This document shows positions 9,830 to 18,491 of a stretch of 32,498 bases of DNA, piece after piece. The notes below the pieces were generated by a model. It did no database searches, was not told the origin of the DNA, and worked only from the letters and a program-made list of their open reading frames with translations. The first letter of the stretch is position 1, and every line of letters starts with the position of its first letter. Source of the DNA: Pseudomonadota bacterium (lineage in GTDB: Bacteria > Myxococcota_A > UBA796 > GCA-2862545); assembly GCA_023954855.1 (NCBI GenBank), contig JAGSGY010000063.1:1-32498 (forward strand). The letters are read 5' to 3'. The position numbers were made by a program, and so were the translations under genes.

Positions 9830-9853
9830 TGAGGACCTCCGCGGTTGAGAGCC

Positions 9854-9890
9854 ATTAGCGAGGCTGAGTGTGGCACACAAGGTCGCTAAT
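9854..9890. promoter_or_regulatory. Nested inverted repeat in the control region before the MoxR-Bat operon
   Basis: ATTAGCGA (9854-9861) and TCGCTAAT (9883-9890) are perfect inverted copies 21 bases apart, and GTGTG-G-CACAC (9868-9878) is centred within one base of the same axis. A further short repeat, CTTGG-ACAAA-CCAAG, follows at 9891-9905. The element lies 24 bases before the start of the minus-strand membrane protein and about 150 before moxR. It could be an operator for a dimeric regulator or an RNA hairpin. The rest of 9830-10041 shows no clear promoter. Confidence 0.45.
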
Positions 9891-10041
9891 CTTGGACAAA
9901 CCAAGGCTTCTGCGTCCTCGGCTGTTCCCGGATCCTACGCGGCCAACGCATCGAATGTGCGCGGTTGTCCCTTCTCGTCCGTGTCAGCGGCATCCCGGCT
10001 CCGATGCCATTAAGGTCGGTGAGTCCTACCCGGAGGTGGCT

Positions 10042-11022
10042 TTGTCCCAGGTCGAGGAGATCGAGCGTCGTGTCGAGGCGCTCGCCCCTAGCTTCGAGAA
10101 GGCGCGGGCCGAGATTGCTCGCGTGCTTGTCGGTCAGCGCAAGATGGTCGATCGCCTGCTCATTGGCCTGCTCGCCAATGGTCACGTGCTCGTCGAAGGT
10201 GTGCCCGGGCTCGCCAAGACCACCGCGGTCAAGGCGCTCGCGCAGTCGCTCGACCTCGACTTCTCGCGCATCCAGTTCACGCCGGACCTGCTTCCCGCCG
10301 ACCTGATCGGCACGCAGATCTACCAGCCTGCCGATGGCACTTTCGCTACGCGCCAGGGCCCAGTGTTCGCGCAGGTGCTGCTCGCTGACGAGATCAACCG
10401 CGCGCCGGCCAAGGTGCAGTCCGCGCTGCTCGAGGCGATGCAGGAGCGGCAGGTCACCCTCGGCGACAAGACCTACCCGCTGCCGAAGCCCTTCTTGGTG
10501 CTCGCCACCCAGAACCCCATCGAGCAAGAGGGCACCTACGCGCTGCCCGAGGCCCAGGTCGACCGCTTCATGCTGAAGCTCTCGGTGACCTACCCGACCC
10601 GCAAGGAGGAGCTGGAGGTCATCGCGCTCTCGGCGAACCCACCGGCGAAGCTCAAGCCCGCCATGCACCTCGAGGACATCCTGTCTGCCCAGGAGGTCGT
10701 CCGGGGCATTCGCGCCACAGAAGTGCTCATGGCCTACATCGTCGACATCGTCCGGGCGACGCGCGATCCGGCCACCGTCGACAAGTCCCTTGGGCGTGCC
10801 GTGGATGTCGGAGCCTCTCCGCGTGCCTCGATTGCCCTCGCGGGGGCGGCTCGCGCTCATGCGTTCCTCGATGGACGTGGCTACGCGCTCCCCGAAGACG
10901 TGAAGGCGATTGGCCCGGACGTGCTTCGTCATCGCGTCGCGCTCTCCTACGAGGCCGAAGCCGACGGCATGAGCAGCGAGGACGTGGTCGCTCGCATCCT
11001 CGAAAAGGTCGAGATGCACTAG
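10042..11022 (+). CDS. MoxR-family AAA+ ATPase
   Basis: A chaperone-like AAA+ ATPase that typically activates or inserts cofactors into partner VWA proteins such as those encoded just downstream. The 326 residues show Walker A GVPGLAKT (53-60), 'FTPDLLPADLIG', Walker B LLADEINR (113-120), 'LEAMQERQVTLG', sensor 1 'VLATQNPIEQEGTY' and the C-terminal lid with 'SPRASIAL'. I chose TTG 10042 because GGAGG at 10032-10036 is spaced 5 bases away and the resulting length fits the family; the longer frame from 9868 adds a non-conserved Arg/Pro-rich stretch. Its stop overlaps the next start by one base. Confidence 0.93.
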   Translation: MSQVEEIERRVEALAPSFEKARAEIARVLVGQRKMVDRLLIGLLANGHVLVEGVPGLAKTTAVKALAQSLDLDFSRIQFTPDLLPADLIGTQIYQPADGTFATRQGPVFAQVLLADEINRAPAKVQSALLEAMQERQVTLGDKTYPLPKPFLVLATQNPIEQEGTYALPEAQVDRFMLKLSVTYPTRKEELEVIALSANPPAKLKPAMHLEDILSAQEVVRGIRATEVLMAYIVDIVRATRDPATVDKSLGRAVDVGASPRASIALAGAARAHAFLDGRGYALPEDVKAIGPDVLRHRVALSYEAEADGMSSEDVVARILEKVEMH

Positions 11023-11888
11023 TGCTGACTGCCGAGGAGCTGCGCGAGCTGCGCAAGCTTCACATCACTGCCGGACGCAAGGTCGACTCGCTGTTTGGCG
11101 GCGACTACCGCAGTGCTGTGCGCGGTCGAGGCATGGAGTTCGAGGAGGTGCGCGAGTACTTCCCCGGCGACGACGTGCGCCACATCGACTGGAACGTCAC
11201 GGCGCGCACCGATCAGCCGCACGTGAAGGTGTTCCGCGAAGAGCGGCAGGTCACGGTCATGCTGGCCGTGGACGTCTCGGGGTCGACGCGCGTCGGCACG
11301 GGCGGTCGCGATGGACGCACGACCCGGCGGCTGCAGATGGCGCGGGTGGCCGGCGGACTCGCCTATGCCTCGATGCGAAACCGCGACACCGTGGGCCTGG
11401 TGACGTTCTCGAACGACATCGAGAGGGTGCTCGTGCCGCGCCGCAGCCGCAACCACACCTGGGCGGTCATTCAAGCGGTGTACGAAGGCGAAGCCAAGGG
11501 TCGTGGAACCGACCTGACCGCCGCACTCGGGCATGTCAGTCGCATTCAGCGCCGCCGTGCGGTGATGGTCATCGTCAGTGACTTCCTCGACGATGGACCC
11601 TGGGCGCGCATGCTCGGGGCGATGTCCCGAAAGCACACCGTCCACGCCGTGCTCGTGCACGACGCCCTCGACAAGAAGCTGCCCAGCCTCGGGCTCATCG
11701 ACGTGCTCGACCCCGAGACCGGCCGCACCCGCACCATCGATGCGCGTCGCCTTGCCGCCGGCCCAAGTGTCGAAGAGCGCCTCACTGCCCTCCGTCGCGC
11801 GGGCGCGAGAGCACTCGCCGTCTCCACCGAAGACGACCCATTCCTCGCGCTGCATCAGCACTTCCAGCGGCTGGGGCGCGGACGATGA
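11022..11888 (+). CDS. DUF58 protein of the MoxR-Bat operon
   Basis: A 288-residue DUF58 protein with the family hallmark from about residue 33: RGRGMEFEEVREY-PGDDVRHIDWNVTAR, followed by a VWA-like segment starting with AVDVSGS (Asp84-Ser88, the DxSxS metal site). DUF58 proteins are regular partners of MoxR ATPases; the molecular role is not settled. No signal peptide, so cytosolic. The GTG start shares one base with the moxR stop (TAGTG), and its end overlaps the next start by ATGA, so the operon is translationally coupled. Confidence 0.93.
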   Translation: MLTAEELRELRKLHITAGRKVDSLFGGDYRSAVRGRGMEFEEVREYFPGDDVRHIDWNVTARTDQPHVKVFREERQVTVMLAVDVSGSTRVGTGGRDGRTTRRLQMARVAGGLAYASMRNRDTVGLVTFSNDIERVLVPRRSRNHTWAVIQAVYEGEAKGRGTDLTAALGHVSRIQRRRAVMVIVSDFLDDGPWARMLGAMSRKHTVHAVLVHDALDKKLPSLGLIDVLDPETGRTRTIDARRLAAGPSVEERLTALRRAGARALAVSTEDDPFLALHQHFQRLGRGR

Positions 11889-13162
11889 GGGCCCTATTCC
11901 TGCTTGTGCTGGTGGCTTGTGGTGCGCCGCAGCTGTCGACCCTCGATGACGACGCGCCGGTCGAGGTGCGCACCGCGGTCCAGGGTAAGACCAGCGCCCG
12001 AGGCGGACGCTTCGAGCTGGTGGTCGAGCACGACGCAGACATCGAGGTGGAGTGGCCGGAGGTCCGGCCGGCGCGCCTCGAGATCGAACAAGACGGTGAG
12101 GTGCGCGAAGAGCGCATCGGTGACCGCATCGTGCGCACCGGCCAGTACACCTTCACCGCGGCAAAAGGCAGCTACGTGGTGCCCGCGGTGCTGGTGCGCT
12201 TCGAGGACGAGGGTGTCGCCGGTGCCGCATCTTCGCAGCCGCTCTACGTCGACCTGGGCGTCGAGGCCCCTCGGCCTGGTGAGCTCGCTGACATCAGCGA
12301 CCCCGCACCGAGAAGGCGCTTTCCGTGGTGGCTCGCGGGCACAGCCCTCGCCGTGCTTGCGCTGTTCGTGGCCGGTCTTGCGGTGGCCTTCCGAAAGGGA
12401 GACCAGCGCGAGCTTGCGGCCGTGCCGCCCGAGCCCCCCGACGTCATCGCACTTCGCGCCTGGGAGGCGATTCGCGAGTCCTCCTTGTCCGACTACGACA
12501 AGGCCCTCGGCGTGTCGCGCATCTACCGGGACTACGCCGAGAGCGTGCTGAGCTTCAAGGCCACCGCACTCACGACCACCGAAATCCTCGAGCGTCTGCG
12601 ACACATGGTTCACCTCGACGAGGGCAACCTTCCGCGTTCGAAGCGATTGTTGCGGGCCACCGACCGCATCAAGTTCGCCGACGTCGATGCACACGACGCG
12701 CTGTTCGACGAGCTTGACGCGGACTTGCGCGCCTTTGTCGACTCGACCCGTCCCCACCACTGGGAGCCCGAAGAGCAGGGCGAGAAGCGCGTCATCGAGG
12801 AACGTCCGACCTTCGATGCGGCATGGTGGCTGTTGATCAGCAATCGGGTCGCGGCAGCGGGCGCGGCGGGTGGTGCGGCAGCGCTTATGTTGGCGATGGG
12901 CCGCGAGTTTCGGGCGGCGGGTCTGCCGATCGAGGCCTTCGTCGGAACGCTGGTCGTCGCCTCGGTGCTGCTCGTGATCGCGGCGATGCACGGTGCGCTG
13001 AGCGTCGAGGTCACGGCCAAGCGTCTCAAGTGGGTGCAGATTCCGGTCGGCATCCTCTACCTGGTGTTCATTCCGATCGGCACGGTCTACGGGCTCGGCG
13101 CGCTCTACTTCGCGTTCTTCGCCGATGCCGGGCGTCAGTTCTACGGTCGAGGTGCCACGTGA
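11885..13162 (+). CDS. Membrane-bound BatD/DUF4381-like lipoprotein of the Bat operon
   Basis: A 425-residue protein that does not match one standard Bat component. It begins with a short lipoprotein signal MRALFLLVLVAC (Cys12), then a beta-rich periplasmic part (about 20-130) resembling a single BatD domain, a membrane helix at about 147-170, a cytosolic helical part (about 175-300) like the C-terminal region of DUF4381 proteins, and about three further helices near residues 316-415. If lipidated, the protein would be both acylated and polytopic, which is unusual; the signal could instead act as a plain first helix. It overlaps both neighbours by four bases and occupies the position where DUF4381 genes commonly sit in these operons. 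Confidence 0.75.
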   Translation: MRALFLLVLVACGAPQLSTLDDDAPVEVRTAVQGKTSARGGRFELVVEHDADIEVEWPEVRPARLEIEQDGEVREERIGDRIVRTGQYTFTAAKGSYVVPAVLVRFEDEGVAGAASSQPLYVDLGVEAPRPGELADISDPAPRRRFPWWLAGTALAVLALFVAGLAVAFRKGDQRELAAVPPEPPDVIALRAWEAIRESSLSDYDKALGVSRIYRDYAESVLSFKATALTTTEILERLRHMVHLDEGNLPRSKRLLRATDRIKFADVDAHDALFDELDADLRAFVDSTRPHHWEPEEQGEKRVIEERPTFDAAWWLLISNRVAAAGAAGGAAALMLAMGREFRAAGLPIEAFVGTLVVASVLLVIAAMHGALSVEVTAKRLKWVQIPVGILYLVFIPIGTVYGLGALYFAFFADAGRQFYGRGAT

Positions 13163-14100
13163 TCGAGTGGGCCTCACCGTGGGCGTTTGCCTTGCTGCTG
13201 CCGGTGTTGGTGGTGCCGTTTCGCCATCGGCTGTTCGGCCGGAGCGCGATTGCGCTGCCTCACGCCGAGTCGCGCTTCAAGGGCCGCTCGCTGCGTGAGC
13301 TGCTGGCTCCGCTGCCCGATCTGCTGCTGACCGTCGGTCTGGTCTGCTTGGTCATCGCCCTCGCTCGGCCTCGGGTCACGCTTCGCGACGTCGTCGTCGA
13401 GAGCGACGGGCTCGACATCCTGCTCACCCTCGACACCTCGGGCTCCATGCGTGAGACCGACCTGTCGACGGGCATTATGGCCGTCGATCGGCTCACCGTC
13501 GCCAAGCGGGTGATTCACGAGTTCGTGCTCGGCCGGCCCTACGACCGCATCGGCTTGGTGGTCTTCGGCGAGGAGGCGTTCACCCAGGTACCGCTGACCA
13601 GCGACCATGAGTCGCTCGTCGGCGTGCTCGACTATGTGCGCATCGGCTCGGCAGGGCCCGGCGCCACTGCGATTGGCCAGGCGCTTGCGGTCTCAGGCCG
13701 GCGCATGAACCAGATCGACGCGCCGAGCCGTATCGTGATCTTGCTCACCGACGGCCGCAACAACGCGGGCCGCATCTCGCCGATTGACGCCGCCCAGGCC
13801 GCAGCCGCCCTCGACATACGCGTCTACACCATTGGAGTGGGCTCGCGCGGCGCGGACGGGCTGGACGAAGCGACCCTGAAGTCTGTCGCCGAGGCCACTG
13901 GCGGCAAGTACTTTCGCGCCGATAGCCAGGGCACGCTGATCGACATCTTCGAGCTGATCGACGAGCTCGAGACCTCGCCCGCCGAGGTCACCGAGTACTC
14001 CGAGCACCTCGAGCTGTTTCGCCGCTGGGCGATTCCCGGGCTGCTGCTGCTGTTGCTGCAGTTCTTGCTCGCGCAGACCTGGCTTCGGAGGGGTCCATGA
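13159..14100 (+). CDS. batA: BatA-like VWA membrane protein
   Basis: A 313-residue protein with two N-terminal membrane helices (about 6-22 and 53-70), a periplasmic or cytosol-facing VWA domain (about 85-280) and a C-terminal helix (about 290-308). The metal-ion-dependent adhesion site is intact: DTSGS at 92-96, Thr in 'GATAIG' and Asp in 'LTDGRNN'. VWA proteins of this type are putative MoxR clients; in Bacteroides the Bat proteins were linked to aerotolerance. The GTG start at 13159 overlaps the upstream TGA; an earlier start at 12823 would lie inside the preceding gene. Confidence 0.92.
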   Translation: MIEWASPWAFALLLPVLVVPFRHRLFGRSAIALPHAESRFKGRSLRELLAPLPDLLLTVGLVCLVIALARPRVTLRDVVVESDGLDILLTLDTSGSMRETDLSTGIMAVDRLTVAKRVIHEFVLGRPYDRIGLVVFGEEAFTQVPLTSDHESLVGVLDYVRIGSAGPGATAIGQALAVSGRRMNQIDAPSRIVILLTDGRNNAGRISPIDAAQAAAALDIRVYTIGVGSRGADGLDEATLKSVAEATGGKYFRADSQGTLIDIFELIDELETSPAEVTEYSEHLELFRRWAIPGLLLLLLQFLLAQTWLRRGP

Positions 14101-16019
14101 ACTTCGCCGAGCCGATCTGGGCCGTTGGAATGGCCATCTTGCCGTTCATGTTACTGCTCGCGGCGTGGATAGGCGCTCGCCAGCGACGTGGCCTCGCGCA
14201 GCTGTTTCGAGGCGACATGCTCGCCCGCATTCTGCCGAAGAACCTGGTGATCAGGCGCCGGATTGGCCTGCTGCTCTGGGGCCTTGGTCTCGCGTTGATC
14301 TTCGTCGGCCTCGCCGAGCCCCGCTACGGCAAAGAGGTGCGTGAGGTCGAGCGCAAGGGCGTCGACATCGTGCTCGCCGTGGACCTGTCGCGCTCGATGC
14401 TCGCCCAGGATGTGGAGCCGTCGCGACTCGGTCGCGCCCAGCGTGAGCTGTACGACTTCGTCGAGATGCTCGACGGCGACCGGATTGGCTTGGTCATCTA
14501 CGCCGGGGGCGCCTACGGCCGCATGCCCCTGACCCTCGACTACGACGCCTTCGAGCTGCTCGTGCGCGAGCTCGACACCTCGACCTTCTCGGCGCAAGGC
14601 TCGGCACTCGGTGGGGCGATTCGCGAGTCGCTGCGGCTTCTTGGCGAGGACGAGGGAACCGGACGCGCGATTCTTGTTCTGTCTGATGGAGAGGTTCACG
14701 ATGCCGCCGACGCGATGGCCGCTGCACAGGAAGCCCGAGACGGCGCGGTGCGGGTGTATGCGCTCGGTATTGGCGATGACGCGGCTCCCATTCCGCTACG
14801 GGATGGACGTTCGCTCACCTGGAAGGGCGAGACCGTGCTGAGCACGCCCAGTGCCGATGTGCTTCGTGACGTGGCGAAGGCGACCGGAGGGGCCTACGTC
14901 CAGAGTACGGCTTCGGTGGACGACATGCAGCGGCTCTACCAGCACGAAATTCGACGCTCGCTCGAGGCGCGGGCCACGGGAACCTCGCAGAAGGAGACCT
15001 GGCGTTCCGCATTTCAGGTGCCGCTCGGGCTCGGCATGATGGCTGTGCTGCTGGGCATCGTCCTTGGCGAGTCGCGACGTGCGGCTCTGGTGCTCGTGGC
15101 CCTGCTGATCGCCATGCCCGCTCGCGCGGCTTCGGTCGTCGAAGGGGACGAGGCCTACCGCGAAGGACGCTACGGCGAGGCGGTGTCGGTGTTCACAGAG
15201 CTCGCCGGGCAACAGCCGGGCAATGCGGAGCTCTGGCAGCGTCTCGGCGCGTCTCGATACCGTGCGAACGACTTCGAGGGTGCCGCACGCGCCTACGACC
15301 GTGCCTCGCGTCTCTCCGACGACCTCGGGTCGACCTTCTCGGCGGGCAATGCGCACTACCAGGCTGGGCGCCTCGACGAGGCTCTGCAGCGCTACGACGA
15401 AGTGCTCACCCGCCAGCCGGGCCACGCCGGCGCGCGTCGCAATCGCGAGATCTTGGTGCGTGAGCTCGAGGATCGGCGCCTGCAGGATCCGCCGCCGCCG
15501 CCGAAGCCAGAGCCCCAAGAGGGCGAGCAGGAGCAAGAGGGCGAGCAGGGCGAAGGCGAGCAAGGTGAAGGGGAGCCCGGCGAGGAAGGCGAGCAGGGCG
15601 AAGAGGGTGACCCCGGCCAGGCCCAGCCGGGCGAGGGTCAGGAAGGCTCGAGCGAGGAAGGCGGCAGCGAGGGCGAGACCCAGGACGGCATGGGCTCCGG
15701 CGACCCGCAGGACAATCCAGAGCAAGAGGGTGGCGGCGCCTCGCAGTCGGATGGCACCGACCGTAGTGGTGAGCAAGCCCAAGGTGAGCCCGGCGAAGAA
15801 GAAGGCGAGGGCGAAGGCGAGCTCGAGAGCCTCGAGGCGCTCGAAGGCGAGGGCGAGGGCGAAGAAGAGGGCGTGGTCTCGGGCCAAGGCGCATCGAATG
15901 GTGCCGGCGAAGAGGGCGGCCCGATGACCGAAGCCCAGGCCGAGCGCATGCTCGAGGGCGTCGAAGAGGGCCGGCCGCGCGTGGTGATCCCCGGTGGGCG
16001 CTCGGAGAACCCGTGGTGA
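14097..16019 (+). CDS. batB: BatB-BatC fusion: VWA domain, TPR repeats and acidic tail
   Basis: A 640-residue protein joining two Bat components that are often separate genes. Residues 1-75 hold two membrane helices, about 88-300 a VWA domain with the metal site DLSRS (96-100) and 'LSDGEVHD', then a membrane helix near 310-345. A TPR region of about three repeats (345-455) follows ('GDEAYREGRYGEAVSVF', 'GNAHYQAGRLDEAL'). Residues 465-600 are a low-complexity Glu/Gly/Gln tract, and the end, AERMLEGVEEGRPR...ENPW, matches the conserved BatC-type C-terminus. It overlaps batA by ATGA and batD by four to seven bases. The TPR part probably organises the complex on the membrane. Confidence 0.92.
   Translation: MNFAEPIWAVGMAILPFMLLLAAWIGARQRRGLAQLFRGDMLARILPKNLVIRRRIGLLLWGLGLALIFVGLAEPRYGKEVREVERKGVDIVLAVDLSRSMLAQDVEPSRLGRAQRELYDFVEMLDGDRIGLVIYAGGAYGRMPLTLDYDAFELLVRELDTSTFSAQGSALGGAIRESLRLLGEDEGTGRAILVLSDGEVHDAADAMAAAQEARDGAVRVYALGIGDDAAPIPLRDGRSLTWKGETVLSTPSADVLRDVAKATGGAYVQSTASVDDMQRLYQHEIRRSLEARATGTSQKETWRSAFQVPLGLGMMAVLLGIVLGESRRAALVLVALLIAMPARAASVVEGDEAYREGRYGEAVSVFTELAGQQPGNAELWQRLGASRYRANDFEGAARAYDRASRLSDDLGSTFSAGNAHYQAGRLDEALQRYDEVLTRQPGHAGARRNREILVRELEDRRLQDPPPPPKPEPQEGEQEQEGEQGEGEQGEGEPGEEGEQGEEGDPGQAQPGEGQEGSSEEGGSEGETQDGMGSGDPQDNPEQEGGGASQSDGTDRSGEQAQGEPGEEEGEGEGELESLEALEGEGEGEEEGVVSGQGASNGAGEEGGPMTEAQAERMLEGVEEGRPRVVIPGGRSENPW
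15515..15870 (+). repeat. Low-complexity GAG/GGC-rich repeats in the BatB-BatC gene
   Basis: Irregular repeats of GAGGGCGAGCAG-type units encode E-G-E, E-Q-G and E-G-E-G-E runs, densest at 15515-15612 and 15795-15870. Such DNA is prone to length change, and the encoded segment is probably disordered and strongly acidic. Confidence 0.8.
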
Positions 16020-17677
16020 GCTGGCTTCTTCGTGTGCTGGTGCTCTGCTTCGTGTCCTCACCGGCCTGGGCAGCGTCCGTGTCGCTCGTCGTGGGTGCGA
16101 GCGAGTTCGCGGCTGGGCAGACCACCACCGTCGAGGTGCAGGTTGTCGACGGAAAGCCTCTTGCTGTGCCGCAGATCACCGTTCCAGACGGCTTCGAGAT
16201 CGAGTACCTACACCCCTCGAACATGACCATTCGCTCGGGCGGGCGCTTGGTGCGAGTGGTGCGCTACCAGTACGAGCTCACCGCGACGGTCGAGGGCTCG
16301 TTCACGATCGGTCCGGCCACTGTCGAGCTTGCGAGTGGCGAAGACCTGGTGTCGCTCACGCGCTCCGTCGGCATCCTCGCCGAGGGCGACATGCTCAACC
16401 AGCCCTTCGACGCCGAGATCAGCTACACGCCGAGCGAGGCCTGGGAGGGTGAGGTCGTCGTGTTTCGGTACCGGCTGCGCTCGCGTGTGCGGCCGGCTCG
16501 AACCCGCTGGCACCCCTTCGACTTCGAGGGACTGGTGGCACCGCGAGACGGTGACCGTCCCCGGCGCGAGTACTCGATCGAGGATGCCACCGGATCCATC
16601 TGGATGGACGAGACCTGGATTCCGCTGATCGTCACCGGCACCGGCGACCTGTCGATGGAGTCGACGGTCCTGAACTTGTTCCTGCCGACGGATGAGCGTC
16701 GCGATCCGCTCGGCCTCTTCGGTCGCACCCGCGCCGAGGTCGTGATGGCGGGTCCGGCTCCGTTGGTGGGCAAGGCCTTGCCCCCCGCTCCCGACGACTT
16801 CAGCGGCCTGGTCGGGGACTTCTCGCTCGAAGGGGGCTTCGACACCACGGCGCTCTCGGTCGGCGAGAGTGCGACCTGGACCCTCAGTTTGCGGGGGCAG
16901 GGGGCCCTCGACGGCTTCGTCGTCCCCAAGCCCGAGGCCGATGGCCTGCGTGTGTACGACGGCGCGACGGCCACCAGTGCGGCGATGCGCGATGGCACCT
17001 ACACCTCCGCGGCTCGGTATGAGCTGTCGGTCGTGCCCACGCGGGCTGGCAAGGTCCAGGTTCCGAAGCTCGAACTCGTGGTCTTCTCGCCGTCGCGGGG
17101 CGACTACATCACCCTCGAGACGCCGGGGCGGACCCTGACGGTGAGTCCCGGCTCGGGTACCGCCGTCGACGTCGAGAGCTTTGCCCCGGACGCCATCCCA
17201 GATGAGCCCGTCGAGGTGCTGCCTGCCGATATCCGCGGACCGAAGAGCTTCGGCTTAGCGCGCTCGATCTGGCTGGGGCCGCTGCTGCCTTGGGCCTTGC
17301 TCGCAGCGGGGCTTCCCGGCCTGTTGGCCCTGTTTGCCGGCGGACTCGAGGCGGCTCAGGCCGCGCGGGAGCGGCGACGCAAGCCCCTCGAGGCGGTGGT
17401 CGACCCACTGGCCCGGCTACGCCACCTCCCCGAGGAGCGCGAGGCGCGGCTCACCGAGCTCGACGCGGCCTTCCGCGAGTGTCTCGCGCTCCGAGAGGGT
17501 GTGGCCGTGGGTGGGCTGGACCGCTCCGCGGCGGTCGCGAATCTGCCCGATGGCCTGCGTGAGAAGGTCGTCGACGCCACCCGAGCCCTGGACCGCGCGC
17601 GCTTTGCGGATGGACCCGAAGACGACCTGGTCGAGCGCGTCATTACCTTGGTCGATGCCGTGGGGGATGCTGCATGA
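16016..17677 (+). CDS. batD: BatD (oxygen-tolerance family) protein
   Basis: About 553 residues. A cleavable signal, WLLRVLVLCFVSSPAWA, is followed by a long periplasmic part with BatD-type beta-sandwich domains (about 20-410), which contain the usual 'YELTATVEGSFTIGP', 'YTPSEAWEGEVVVFRY' and 'RYELSVVPTRAGKVQVP' segments. A membrane helix lies near 420-448, and a cytosolic, charged helical domain of about 100 residues ends the protein. GTG 16013 and 16016 are both possible; 16016 gives the GTGA overlap typical of this operon. BatD is thought to act with the VWA proteins at the inner membrane. Confidence 0.9.
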   Translation: MSWLLRVLVLCFVSSPAWAASVSLVVGASEFAAGQTTTVEVQVVDGKPLAVPQITVPDGFEIEYLHPSNMTIRSGGRLVRVVRYQYELTATVEGSFTIGPATVELASGEDLVSLTRSVGILAEGDMLNQPFDAEISYTPSEAWEGEVVVFRYRLRSRVRPARTRWHPFDFEGLVAPRDGDRPRREYSIEDATGSIWMDETWIPLIVTGTGDLSMESTVLNLFLPTDERRDPLGLFGRTRAEVVMAGPAPLVGKALPPAPDDFSGLVGDFSLEGGFDTTALSVGESATWTLSLRGQGALDGFVVPKPEADGLRVYDGATATSAAMRDGTYTSAARYELSVVPTRAGKVQVPKLELVVFSPSRGDYITLETPGRTLTVSPGSGTAVDVESFAPDAIPDEPVEVLPADIRGPKSFGLARSIWLGPLLPWALLAAGLPGLLALFAGGLEAAQAARERRRKPLEAVVDPLARLRHLPEEREARLTELDAAFRECLALREGVAVGGLDRSAAVANLPDGLREKVVDATRALDRARFADGPEDDLVERVITLVDAVGDAA

Positions 17678-18438
17678 GGTGGCTTTTCCTCTTCGCTTTG
17701 ATCGGCTGTGCGCCCGTGCGCGACGGCACCACGTCCTGGCAGGCGGGTGAGCTCGAGCAGGCCACGACCGCATGGACCTCCGGCGGGGGCAGTCCTTCCG
17801 CGGCGGTGCACTACAACCTCGGTGTTGCTGCGTACCGCGCGGAGGAACTGCCGCTGGCGGTGGCTCACTGGCGAGCAGCGCGTCGCCTCAAGCCACGCGA
17901 TGGCGATGTGGTTCACAACCTCGCCCATGTGCGCGGTGATCTGAGCGGTGTCTCTGCTCCGGTGGGCGAACCGCTGTCCTGGATGGAGTTCGCGACGCCC
18001 GTGGAGCTCGGCTTGATCGGCATTGCGCTCGTGGGCTGGGCCTCGTTTGGGCTGGTGGCGCGTCGTCGTCGTCGCAAGGGAACACTGGCTCCGTGGCTGC
18101 TTCTCGGAGCGACTGGTGCCGGAGTCGGCCTGGCCGGAGTGCATGGGGCCATCAGCTGGACCCGGGCGCCCGTGTTCGTGCTGCAGACCGATGTGGTCCT
18201 TCGCGATGGCCCCGACAGCTCGGGCCAGGAGCTTGGCCAGCTCGGCGCGGGCAGTGAGGTCGCGCTCGTCGCGGCCGCTGGACCCTGGGTGCGCGTCGCT
18301 GATGGCGCTTCGCGTACCGGCTGGGTGCCGGCAGGTGCGGGTCTGGTAGTGGGCCCTGTTCCCGCCGGAAATGCGCGTCTGGCCGGCCTTGCCGATGTGG
18401 CTGTGCCCGCCGAACCGGCGGCCTCCGAGAAGCCTTGA
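17674..18438 (+). CDS. batE: BatE-like lipoprotein: TPR, two helices and SH3b domain
   Basis: A 254-residue protein with a short lipoprotein-type signal MRWLFLFALIGC (Cys12), TPR-like helices (about 25-85, 'HYNLGVAAYRAEELPLAVAHW'), two membrane helices (about 107-127 and 137-160) with a basic RRRRR loop between them, and a bacterial SH3 domain (about 168-235, 'VVLRDGPDSSGQELGQL' to 'RTGWVPAGA'). This TPR-TM-TM-SH3 layout is that of BatE. It overlaps batD by ATGA and closes the coupled part of the operon. Confidence 0.88.
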   Translation: MRWLFLFALIGCAPVRDGTTSWQAGELEQATTAWTSGGGSPSAAVHYNLGVAAYRAEELPLAVAHWRAARRLKPRDGDVVHNLAHVRGDLSGVSAPVGEPLSWMEFATPVELGLIGIALVGWASFGLVARRRRRKGTLAPWLLLGATGAGVGLAGVHGAISWTRAPVFVLQTDVVLRDGPDSSGQELGQLGAGSEVALVAAAGPWVRVADGASRTGWVPAGAGLVVGPVPAGNARLAGLADVAVPAEPAASEKP

Positions 18439-18461
18439 CCTCCGGCTGTCACGTCGTTGGT

Positions 18462-18467
18462 TATTCT
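18462..18467 (+). promoter_or_regulatory. Possible -10 box before the GWxTD-like lipoprotein
   Basis: TATTCT lies 30 bases before the ATG, with GGAGG between. The nearest good -35, TTGACC at 18435-18440, is 21 bases away, which is too far for a standard sigma-70 promoter. The same TATTCT stands at 1104-1109, again about 30 bases before a start. Weak evidence. Confidence 0.25.
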
Positions 18468-18491
18468 CGCCCCCCTGGAGGACTTCGCCCC

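Noticed and set aside
9871-9887. Sigma-54-like site TGGCAC...GCT near the Bat operon
   Set aside because: The GG and GC elements are one base too far apart for the strict sigma-54 spacing, and the bases are already part of the inverted repeat.
9868-10041. N-terminal extension of the MoxR protein
   Set aside because: The Arg/Pro-rich sequence is not family-like, and GGAGG spaced from TTG 10042 gives the normal length.
14796-16061. 421-residue open frame antisense to the BatB-BatC gene
   Set aside because: It is the Ala/Leu-rich reverse of the Glu/Gly repeats; no start signal or domain.
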